Assembly (NCBI GenBank): GCA_029959085.1
Contig: JARWIR010000027.1
Location: 6,324,001-6,388,000 of the forward strand
Length of the DNA stretch: 64,000 nucleotides
Reading direction: 5' to 3'
DNA from: Nemophila menziesii
Lineage: Eukaryota > Streptophyta > Magnoliopsida > Boraginales > Hydrophyllaceae
Part shown: in pieces, positions 1-8,541 of the stretch
Numbering within the stretch: position 1 is the first letter of the stretch
Layout of the letters: each line of letters opens with the position of its first letter
Program-made: the position numbers and the translations under genes
Notes under the pieces: generated by a model
The model's database searches: none
What the model was told of the DNA's origin: nothing
Seen by the model: the letters and a program-made list of their open reading frames with translations, nothing else

Positions 1-864
1 AGAGAAAGGAAGCTTGAGTATATTCCTACCTTGGTGCGAGACTTTTATGAAGGAATCGCCTTCTCAAAGGAAGCTGTTATTATTCGCAAAAAGGTAGTTC
101 CTTTCTCCGTTGAGCTTATTCGTAAATCATTAAAATTACCCAAGTTTTCCGGAATATGTCCGTTTCAAGAATCTCTTCAAGAGCCTTCGTTTGACTATGA
201 ATCCCTTTGGGGGAAAGTGACTATTGATGGGGCCCGCCCAATTCCCGAAGGAGAGAGATATCCTGGACAGATGTATAGTAGTAACTTGCTACCATGTGCT
301 AAGATTTGGTCACGTTTCATAATACCTACCTTCTTCGGAGTTAAACACATATCGGAAGTAAAGAAGGAGCATCTTTTGTTCATTAAATGTATTATTGAGG
401 AGAAACCCATGGATGTTGCTCGTGTGATATATGATACCATCATGGAATTTGCTAGAATTCCTACTTCACAACAAAATCTCAAATTTCCTTGTACTGTCAC
501 TACTTTGTGTTTAGACGCAAAGGTTCCGCGTAAAGACGCAGAGATTGATCGTGTTGTAGTGTGTGAGAGCATGGGTTTAACGTTGATCAAGAATATTCAT
601 GATGAGGTGGTTAAAGAAACAAGGAATCCTAGAGCTCCTCCAAAGAAGAAGATGCATACAACTGATGAGTTGGAAGCTAAAGTGAAGGTGTTAGAAGAGA
701 ACCAAGTGAAGATGATTGCATCTTTAGAAAACGTTACAAAAGAGTTAGAACTTCTCCGAAACATGTTATTGGGGGTGAGCACAATTCAACACGCCACCTA
801 TGGTATTCTTACACAGGAGAAAGTTCATGGACGCAACACCGATAACCAGCCTCGAGCTGGTTAA
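1..864 (+). CDS. Athila-type ORF3 protein, C-terminal part (cut by window edge)
   Basis: The frame is open from base 1 to the TAA at 862-864, so the true start lies upstream; the intact copy in G has 443 codons and this piece covers about the last 287. It carries the conserved plant transposon domain (as I recall, the ATHILA ORF-1 / putative plant transposon protein families) with VRDFYEG, PEGERYPGQ and WSRFIIPTFFG. A charged stretch with PPKKK follows, then a heptad-like segment (LEAKVKVLEENQ, VTKELELLRNML) that looks like a short coiled coil, and the ending NQPRAG. It sits where env-like genes sit, between pol and the 3' LTR, but I see no signal peptide or membrane segment. Its function is not known to me. 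No stop or frameshift is visible. Confidence 0.85.
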   Translation, partial: RERKLEYIPTLVRDFYEGIAFSKEAVIIRKKVVPFSVELIRKSLKLPKFSGICPFQESLQEPSFDYESLWGKVTIDGARPIPEGERYPGQMYSSNLLPCAKIWSRFIIPTFFGVKHISEVKKEHLLFIKCIIEEKPMDVARVIYDTIMEFARIPTSQQNLKFPCTVTTLCLDAKVPRKDAEIDRVVVCESMGLTLIKNIHDEVVKETRNPRAPPKKKMHTTDELEAKVKVLEENQVKMIASLENVTKELELLRNMLLGVSTIQHATYGILTQEKVHGRNTDNQPRAG

Positions 865-1269
865 GATACGTTTTCTATCCCTTTCGCGTTTTAGTTAGTT
901 TAGTTTATTTTTTTGAGTCTTTTCGAGTCGTGGGGACACGACTCATTTTTGAGTTTGGGGTGGGGTTCGTTGCCTCATCCCAGTTTTTATGTGTTATATG
1001 TTTTATTTGCTTTCAATAAAATAATTTTCGGAGTTGCGTTTGACTGTAGAAGATTTTAAATGTCCCTTTAAGCGTACTTTTGATGAATCAATGATAGTAA
1101 ATAGTGGACTTTAGGGATTGATATAAAACACACTTACAATTGCATGCGAACATAGGTAATTGATAGGAAAAATTAATGAACAATGCAAATGAAGTAAGCT
1201 TGTACTTAAGGAATATGTTTGGTGTGTAGAACGTGAAATCTTAATTAGTAGAGAACCCACCTAGATATG

Positions 1270-1521
1270 AACTAAAGACAAGCTATGTACTTAGGAAAAT
1301 GATAGGGGCAGTTCTTTGTTAGCCATTTGAAACCTTTAGCTTGCTATCCCTAATATTATAATTTTATCCGTCTTAGCCCAATTTTGAGCCTTAAGCCTTT
1401 TCTTTTGTAGCCACGATATAAGCCCATTATCCTTTAGATTATTAGGCATGACCAAATGACCCGCACTTGAATCACAACCCTGAGACTTGTCTCGAGCTTG
1501 AGTTTGGGGTGGTGGTACCAC
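1270..1521 (-). pseudogene. Possible antisense ORF of the 3' UTR, broken copy in A
   Basis: On the minus strand this reads VPPPQTQARDKSQGCDSS, MPNNLKDNGLISWLQKK, then after a frame break NCPYHFPKYIACL and a stop. The same peptide is open in G (from 40549) and F (50988-51239). Here an extra base near 1350 shifts the frame so that a stop appears at 1336. It may be only a by-product of DNA conservation; no promoter was identified. Confidence 0.3.
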
Positions 1522-1617
1522 ATTTGGGAAGATACATTGGGAAGGGATTATATGAGTTTGTATTGAGGCACAAAAATGTAGATGATATTACTCTTTGTAA
1601 CCCTTTGCCGATATTTG

Positions 1618-1622
1618 AAAAG

Positions 1623-1665
<43 letters not shown>

Positions 1666-1760
1666 GAAAAAGAAAAATATAAGAGACATGACTTTTCACA
1701 TCAAAATGTTAGTCATGGGTATCTTGTACAAAAAAATATATAAATAAAAAGAAAGAAAGA
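1618..1760. repeat. Poly-A and purine-rich low-complexity tract
   Basis: A run of over 30 A residues is followed by GAAAAA-type units to about 1676 and further A/G-rich sequence to about 1760. The same place in E (23480-23625) and G (40400-40445) is also a homopurine tract read in their sense direction, so length variation here is probably slippage. Confidence 0.85.
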
Positions 1761-2309
1761 ATAAAATAAATCGGCAAAGTGGAATGTTTTTGAAAATCGT
1801 CTTAAAATTATTTGGATTGACATTGGGGACGCAACTTTAGCGCGTCAAATGGGTGAGTGAGAACATTTTTTGAGCGTAACTCAAGCTCGAGGACATGTGG
1901 ATGGTAAGTGAGGAGAGGGCCAAAAGCTCACTTCAAATTTACCAAATATATATCCATACCGTCCTTAAGCCAATATTAAAACCATAAAGACCTCTTGATT
2001 CTTAAGTACATAGTGAATTTACACTTCTGTTGATAAGGAATATTTAGGTGGAACATTCAAAGCGATTTATGATTAATGACCATCCTATAGCCATCATACA
2101 GATATGAGTACAAGTGTAACCTTCAAGCATTGCAACTTTAATTTTATGATTGAGATTATTTATGTTTGATTTTGCATGATTAGTGTATGTATATGTTAGT
2201 TCTTAAAGTTTTGCTATATGAGATTTATCTTAAGAATCGCTTTAGGTTTATTTGCTAAGCTTCTATTTGTTCTTGCGTTTACTTCCACCCCTTGTTTTGT
2301 TTTGTTTTG

Positions 2310-2345
2310 CTTTGTCGGGACGACAAAGGTTTGAGTTGGGGGTCT
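2310..2345 (+). promoter_or_regulatory. Polypurine tract of A with adjacent hairpin
   Basis: An 8-bp inverted repeat CTTTGTCG/CGACAAAG with a 3-base loop (2310-2328) is followed by the G-rich tract GAGTTGGGGGTC (2333-2344), immediately before the LTR. A polypurine tract primes plus-strand DNA synthesis in LTR elements. The hairpin is kept in B, E, F and G. Confidence 0.75.
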
Positions 2346-3906
2346 TGATGTCTCCTTAAATGTTCTTATTTTCGACCCTTAGGAGACATCATTTTTGGTG
2401 TTTATTTGATCATTTCGATAGACTTTTGGACTAAATATGCAATAATATGATTTTCCTCTTTTAATTCTAGCATTTTTGATTTATTAAGCTTTTGCGCGTA
2501 ATATTGGTATTTTTAGTGAGTATTTTACAGGTTTTAGATGTTAGCTAGAAGAGGAATCCGAGGAGAAAGTCAAAGATCAAAAGATAGAGTCAAGACTTGA
2601 AAAGAAATCCCGAAGATATTATTTTTAGAGCTGAAAATCCATTTTCCAGGCAATAGATTGCTGATTTCGAGGTGGTTAAGCGATGATCTAGCCGTTGACC
2701 TTTGAAGAGAAATCATTCCTTATCGAATTACGGAACTTTAGCAACTGGAATGAGGTCAATCGGAGTTGTAACGCATCGGGAAAAGCAGTTTTAGTGAAGG
2801 CATATCAGCAGTTACGGGATTTTGGGCTAAGTTAGTGGACTTGGGCCTTTTATATTTCATTTAATTAAAAGCCTAGGTCCAAGTCCGAATTTCTAACTAT
2901 AAAATCAGCCCTTGACTTCTATTTTACACACAATTCACATTCTGCAAGATTAAAAACACCAGAGAGAAGCAACTGAAGGAAGGAGAAGAAGCTACAAGAG
3001 CTGGAGAGGGTCTATATCTCCGTTCGTAGTCATTCCGATTCCGGAAATTAGGTTCTTTTATCTTTTTAATTCTGTAAACAATATGAATTCCTTTAATTTT
3101 AATTTCGTATTTCATTTTAATATGAGCTAAGTTTTCATTAGTGCTTGAGAACAAACAATGGGTGAATCCCGATTCTTATTAATTAACGAATGTTGAATTT
3201 GGGTTTTAATGAATTAAACTAAATTAGGGCTTTTACTCTTTTCGATAAATTATGAATGTTTACTGTTTTTAGCGTCATGAACTAGGAACAGGTAATAGTA
3301 TTTAGGCTATTCCAATAAGTGGCAATTGGATCATCCTGACGGGGGGTTTAAATACGGAACTATTTATTCAATCTAGGATAGAAGTTAATGATTCTGACGA
3401 GCTTAGCTAATCCTAGGGCCAATGAGGTAATAACACTTAATCATCCAACGGTGGATCATATTTACCCTGACGGGACTAGTGACACTTTAGGATCGCCTTA
3501 TAGTCCACCCTGACGGGGGTATAAGGATATTAGAATCCCGACCATTGTAATTGACTAATTTAGCCCTTAAACAACATAAGTTAAGAAATAGGATAGGGAG
3601 GATCCTTGCGTTCTCAAGTGCTACTTCTCATATCGCGTTTTACATCAATTTACTTGCGTTTTAGCTTTTATTTGCATTTTAATATTTGTCTTTCATTCAT
3701 TAGTCTTATAACAAAAACCAAACAAACATATATTTGTCTTTTATTTTCATTAGTGCATCAATCACTATTTGCTAGACATTGTGATCAACCATTCCGTCCT
3801 TGGAACGAATCTGATTTATCAGAATTACTACTTGGGACAACCGTACACTTGCGGTTGTGGTTCGATTATTCATTGCATTATTTTTAGAACACACAAAGGA
3901 CCACCA
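2346..3906 (+). repeat. 3' LTR of element A (1561 bp)
   Basis: Starts TGATGTCTCCT and ends CCACCA. The first 46 bases form a hairpin (TGATGTCTCCT pairing with AGGAGACATCA). A TATAAAA box lies at 2898. Downstream are four CCTGACGGG-type motifs (about 3337, 3396, 3465, 3507) and a U5 inverted repeat ACAACCG/CGGTTGT near 3838-3859. Very similar to the LTRs of B, C and G. Confidence 0.92.
2898..2904 (+). promoter_or_regulatory. TATA box of LTR A
   Basis: TATAAAA, followed about 30 bases on by a CTTCTATTTT stretch that is the likely start region. The motif lies at the same place in LTRs B, C and G. Confidence 0.7.
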
Positions 3907-4601
3907 AATACCTTGTGCAATCCTCAATGAAAGTTATGAAATACTTTCTCCCACTTCTAGTTTGCAAAAATTCCAAGTCACAGATGTCATTGTGAATTAA
4001 CTATAAAGGTACCGAAGTCCTTTCTATAGATTTAAAGGAGGTTTTGGTTAATTTTGACTCAACGCATACTTCACATTCCTTTTGAGAATTGAAATTCACA
4101 TTAGGTAATAACCCGACGTCTACTAACTTATTTATTGAACGAAAATTAACATGTTCAAATCTTTCATGCCATAAATTAGGTGAGACAAGCATATAAACAC
4201 AGTCAGAATTTGCATTCATTTTTTTATCGTTTACAATTTTTTTAGGTACTACGGTCATTACATTCATCTTAAACAGACCGTCACAGAGGTAACATTTGCC
4301 CACAAATATCCCACCTTTAGTTAGAATAAATTTATCAGACTTAAATACTAGTTTGAAGCCATTCTTACTCAATAAAAAACCTGAAACTATATTCCTTCTA
4401 ATGTTAGGCACATGGCGAACGTGATTGAGACACAACTCTTTTCTAGAAGTCATTATTAGAATAATGATTCCAGATCGAACGACTTTTGATGTAAGAAATT
4501 TCCCGTACATAAAGTCTCTTCAGTAGTTGCAACTTTGTATGTCTTGATCATACATGTCGGGTTGCCCTAGTATCTAGCCATCAGTGTTTGGTATTGCCAA
4601 T
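3907..4601 (-). pseudogene. Element K: Ty1/Copia polyprotein fragment (pre-integrase and start of integrase)
   Basis: The longest open piece is 4001-4510 on the minus strand. It reads LNHVRHVPNIRRNIVSG, SKNGFKLVFKSDKF, FVGKCYLCDGLFKMN and LWHERFEHVNFRSINKLV, the signature of the gag-pre-integrase domain of Copia polyproteins, with the zinc-finger cysteines in ECEVCVESK. Beyond the stop near 4001 it continues in the expected order into the integrase core (NDICDLEF, RKYFITFIEDCTRY) and is cut at 3907 by the LTR of A. At 4602 it is cut by LTR B. Several stops and shifts upstream of 4510 show it is dead. It is the oldest recognisable layer at this end of the window. Confidence 0.85.
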
Positions 4602-6170
4602 TGGTGGTCCTTTGTGTGTTCTAAAATAAATGCAAATGTAATCGAACCACAACCGCAAGTGTACGGTTGTCCCAAGTAGTAATAAGTGATTCTAGGATCA
4701 TTTGCAGGGACGGTTTGGTTAACTACAATGCTTATCGAATAATGAATGGTTGCACTTAGGAAAGCAAATAAAGATAATATGATTGATTGTTTGTTTTTAT
4801 TATTTCTAAGTAATGAAAGACTAAAGGGAAAATGCAATTAAATACTAAAACGCAAGTAAATAAGTGTGAAACGCAAGTATGAGAAGGTAGCAGTTGAGAA
4901 CGCAAGGGATCCTCCTACTCCTATATCATAACCTATGCTGTTTAAGGGTTAAATTGGTCAATTACAATGGTCGGGATTCTAAATTCCTTATACCCCCGTC
5001 AGGGTGGACTATAAGGCTATCCTAGAGTGTCACTAGTCCCGTCAGGGTAAATATGATCCACTTTTAGATGTTTAAGAATTTTACCTCTTTGACCCTAAAA
5101 TTAGCTAAGTTCGTCAGAATCAATAGCTTCTATTTTAGATTGAATAATTGGTTCCGTACCTAAACCATCCGTCAGGATGATCCACATGCCACATATGCGG
5201 AATAGCCTAGATACTAATACATGTTCTTAGTTCATGACTCTAAAAACAGTAAATAATCCCAAATTATCGAAAAGAGTAAAAGTCCCAATCTAATTTAATT
5301 TAACAGAAACCCAAATTCAACAAACGAAATGCAATAGAATTGGGATTCACCCATAAAGCATTCTCAAGCACTAAAATGTGTTTAGCTCGTACTAATTAAA
5401 AAGAAAACTAAATTAAATGTAATGGAATTCATAATGTATTACCAAATTAAAGATAAAGAAAACCTAATTTCCGGATTTGGAATAGCTGAGAACGGAGATA
5501 TAGACCCTCTCCAGCTCTTGCAGCTTCTTCTTTCGTCCTTCTGTTGCTTCTCTCTTATGTTTAAATTTGTAAAAAGTGAATTGTGTGAAGAAAATAGAAG
5601 TCAAGAGCTCTTTTTATAAGCTCAAATTCTGACTTGGACCTATGCATTTAATTAAATGAAATATTGAAGGCCCAAATCCACTACTTAGCCCAAAATCCCG
5701 TAACTGATGCACCTCCTTCACTAAAACGGCTCTAGCTGATTCATTATAACTCCGATTGACCTGAAATCACTTGCTAAAGTTCCGCAACTCGATAAGGAAC
5801 GTTTTATTTTCAAAGGTAAGCGTCTAAATAATATCTTAAGTTCCTCTAAATCAGCAATCTTTGGCCTATTTTCCAGATTTGCAGCTCTAAAATCAAATTC
5901 CTTCGGGATTTATCTTCAAGTCTTGACTCCATATCACGATCTTTGACTCTCCTCTCGGACTCCATTCCTAGCTAATATTTAAAACCTACAAACTTTTTAC
6001 TAAAATACACAAGATTACGCGCAAAAGTTTAATAAATCAAAAATACTAGAAATAAAATGGAAATTCTGGATTATTGCATTTTTAACTCAAAAGTCTATCA
6101 AAATATTTAATTAAACATCAAAAATGATGTCTCCCAAGGGTCGAAAATAAGAACAATTAGGGAGACATCA
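4602..6170 (-). repeat. LTR of element B (1569 bp), minus strand
   Basis: Read on the minus strand it begins TGATGTCTCCC (6170) and ends CACCA (4602). The terminal hairpin pairs CTCCC with GGGAG. The minus-strand TATAAAA is at 5612-5618. It is followed on the internal side by a polypurine tract, so it is a 3' LTR. The 5 bases outside it (ccaat, 4597-4601) should be one copy of the target duplication. Confidence 0.9.
5612..5618 (-). promoter_or_regulatory. TATA box of LTR B
   Basis: TATAAAA on the minus strand, at the same LTR position as in A and C. Confidence 0.65.
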
Positions 6171-6798
6171 AGACCCCCAACTCAAACCTTTGTCGTCCCG
6201 ACAAAGTAAAACAAAACAAAACAAAGGGGTAGAAATAAACGTAAGAACAAATAGAAGCTAGCAAATACACCTAAAGCAAGTCTTAAGATAAATCTCATAT
6301 AACAAACTTTAGAAACTAATATACACATACATCTAAAATGCAACATCAAACATAAATAATCTCAATCATAAAATAAAAGTCGCAATGCTTGAAGGTTACA
6401 CTTGTACTCATCTCTGTATGATGGCTATAGGGTGGTCATTAATCCTAACTCGCTTTGAACGCTCCACCTAGTGTACTCCCTATCAACAGAATCATAAATT
6501 CACTATGCACTTAGGAATCACGAGGTATTTATGGTTATAATATTGGCTTAAGGACGGGTGTGGATGTATATTTGGTAAATTTGAAGCGAGCTTTTGGCTC
6601 TCTCCTCACTTACCATCAACAATGTCCTCGAGCTTGAGTTAACGCTCAAAAGATGTTCTCACTCACCCATATACGCAACAATTTAGCGTCCCATGTCTAC
6701 CCACTATAAACAAGATGATTTTTCAGAAAATTTCCACTTTGCCGGGTGTTTTATTCATTTGTATTTTTCTTTTTCTTTTCTTTGCTCTTTTGTTTTTT
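6171..6798 (-). other. 3' UTR remnant of element B with polypurine tract
   Basis: The first bases (6171-6206) are the complement of the polypurine tract and its CTTTGTCG hairpin. The rest matches the 3' UTR of G (39820-40390) until the pyrimidine-rich tract near 6750-6798, where the match stops. No gene. About 350 bp of UTR and the rest of the element are missing next to it. Confidence 0.8.
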
Positions 6799-6843
6799 GT
6801 ACAGACGCAAACCAGGTTCCCGGTTTTGTGAAATCCGGGTACT
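6799..6843. other. Short spacer-type fragment flanking element C
   Basis: Contains CAGGTTCCCGGTTTTG and AATCCGGGTAC, the same words as the palindromic array between pol and ORF3 in C (14391-14940). It is out of place beside 3' UTR sequence, so it marks a deletion joint or a captured fragment. The last five bases (gtact) would be the left target duplication of C. Confidence 0.55.
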
Positions 6844-8408
6844 TGATGTCTCCCTAATTGTTCTTAATTTCGACCCTTGGGAGACATCATTTTTTATGTT
6901 TATTTGAATATTTTAATAGACTTTTGAGTTAAAAATGCAATAATCCGGAATTTCCATTTTATTTCTAGTAATTTTGATTTATTAAACTTTTGCGCGTAAT
7001 CTTGTGTATTTTAGTGGAAATTTTGTAGGTTTTAATTGCTGGCTAGGAATGGAATCCGAGAAGAAGAGTCAAAGATCGTGATATGGAGTAAAGACTTGAA
7101 GATAAATCCCGAAAGTATTGTTTTTAGAGCTGCAAATCTGTTTTCCAGGACAAAGATTGCTGATTTCAAGGCGCTTAAGAGATGATTTAGCCGCTGACCT
7201 TTGAAGAAAAAACATTCATTATCAAGTTACGGAATTTTAGCAACTGGAATCAAGTCAATCGGAGTCATAACGAAGCGGGAAAAACCGTTTTAGTGGAGGT
7301 ATATCAGCAGTTACGGGATTTTGGGCTAAGTTAGTGGACTTGGGCCTTCAATATTTCATTTAATTAAAAGCCTAGGTCCAAGTCCGAATTTGAGCTTATA
7401 AAAGGAGCTCTTGACTTCTATTTTTCATAGAATTCATCTTTTACAAATTAAAACATCAGAGAGAAGCAATAGAAGGAAGAAAGAAGAAACTGCAAGAGCT
7501 GGAGAGGGTCTATATCTCCGTTCTCAGTCATTCCAATTCCGGAAATTAGGCTTCTTTTAATTTTAATTCTGTTATCAAATATGAATTCCATTTCAATTAA
7601 TTTAGTTTTATTTTTAATTAGTATGAGCTAAACACATTTTAGTGCTTGAGAATGCTTTATGGGTAATTCCCAGTTCTATTGAATTTCATGTCCTGAATTT
7701 GGGTTTCTGTTAAATTAAATTAGATTGGGACTTTTACTCTTTTCTATAATTTGGGATTATTTACTGTTTTTAGAGTCATAAACTAAGAACAGGTGTTAGT
7801 ATCTAGGCTATTCCACATATGTGGCGTGTGGATCATCCTGACGGAGGGTTTAGGTACGGAACCAATTATTCAATCAAAATAGAAGCTACTGATTCTGGCG
7901 AACTTAGCTAATTTTAGGGCCAATGAGGTAAAATTCTTAAACATCTAAAAGTGGATCATATTTACCCTGACGGGACTAGTGACACTCTAGGATAGCCTTC
8001 TAGTCCACCCTGACGGGGGTATAAGGAATTTAGAATCCCGACCATTGTAATTGACCAATTTAGCCCTTAAACAAAACAAGTTATGAAATAGAATTAGGAG
8101 GATCCCTTGCGTTCTCAAGTGCTATCTTCTCATACTGCGTTTTACACTTATTTACTTGCGTTTCACTATTTACTTGCATTTTATAATTAGTCTTTTATTA
8201 AGTAGAATTAATATAAAAACCAAATCAATCATTATTTATTTACTTGCTTTCATAAGTGAAACCATTCATTACTTGATAAACATTGTAGTTAACCAAACCG
8301 TCCCTGCGAACGATCCTAGATTCATTATTACTACTTGGGACAACCGTACACTTGCGGTTGTGGTTCGATTACATTTGCATTTATTTTAGAACACACAAAG
8401 GACTACCA
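6844..8408 (+). repeat. 5' LTR of element C (1565 bp)
   Basis: TGATGTCTCCC at the start, CTACCA at the end. Terminal hairpin TGATGTCTCCC with GGGAGACATCA. TATAAAA at 7397. CCTGACGGG-type motifs at 7836, 7892, 7965 and 8008. U5 inverted repeat ACAACCG/CGGTTGT at 8340-8361. The PBS follows six bases later. Confidence 0.93.
7397..7403 (+). promoter_or_regulatory. TATA box of LTR C
   Basis: TATAAAA in the context CTTATAAAAGGAG, the core promoter expected to drive the element RNA from about 30 bases downstream. Confidence 0.7.
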
Positions 8409-8414
8409 AGTTTT

Positions 8415-8433
8415 TGGCGCCGCTGCCGGGGAC
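8415..8433 (+). promoter_or_regulatory. Primer-binding site of C (tRNA-Asp type)
   Basis: TGGCGCCGCTGCCGGGGAC begins six bases after the LTR. From memory, the 3' end of plant tRNA-Asp would pair with this except at the ninth base; Athila elements are known for this primer. All five PBS copies in the window carry the same ninth base. Confidence 0.85.
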
Positions 8434-8541
8434 GGTAGCGTGTGACCACGGTGTTTATCCTTTAGTGATAGTTGCATTTATTTTTATTTCAGTTTTACGC
8501 TTTTTGTTTGTTCATCTTTTTCAGGTTTTTAGGTTTGGTGT
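8434..8541 (+). other. Leader between PBS and gag with splice-acceptor-like tract
   Basis: T-rich, 108 bases. The segment GTTCATCTTTTTCAGG just before the gag ATG resembles a plant 3' splice site, and GGTAGCGTGTG right after the PBS contains a possible donor. The same tract precedes gag in E, F, G and H. Whether it is spliced is unknown. Confidence 0.4.

Larger units (their letters stand above)
865..2345 (+). other. 3' UTR of element A
   Basis: Non-coding stretch between the ORF3 stop and the LTR, conserved in C, D, E, F and G. It holds a GAGTTTGGGGT motif near 951-961, an AATAAA near 1015, a segment whose complement is an antisense reading frame (about 1270-1521), a long A tract (1621-1656), and the hairpin plus polypurine tract at the LTR boundary. 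Short frames on the plus strand here, such as the poly-lysine one over the A tract, are not genes. Confidence 0.75.
1..3906 (+). mobile_element. Element A: 3' part of an Athila-type Ty3/Gypsy retrotransposon
   Basis: In order: the end of ORF3, a 1.5-kb 3' UTR, a polypurine tract and one LTR. The 5' part lies before the window. The LTR ends in CA at 3906 and is followed directly by Copia sequence, so A inserted into a Copia element; the 5 bases after it (aatac) are one expected copy of the target duplication, the other being outside the window. ORF3 and UTR match the complete copy G, which identifies the family. Confidence 0.9.

Noticed and set aside
1467..1682. Plus-strand frame ending in a long poly-lysine stretch
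   Set aside because: It is the translation of a homopolymeric A tract in the 3' UTR.
2700..2900. Short frames in the LTRs (22361-22582, 29413-29646 and others)
   Set aside because: They lie in LTR sequence near the promoter, lack conservation across LTR subfamilies and overlap no known domain.
4001..4510. Stand-alone host gene on the minus strand
   Set aside because: Recognisable Copia pre-integrase domain continuing into integrase, cut by LTRs on both sides.
7837..8017. Recurrent CCTGACGGG words as a CRISPR-like array
   Set aside because: Units are only 8-10 bp, intervals are unequal (about 57, 72, 43), the intervening sequence is conserved rather than unique, and the context is an LTR.
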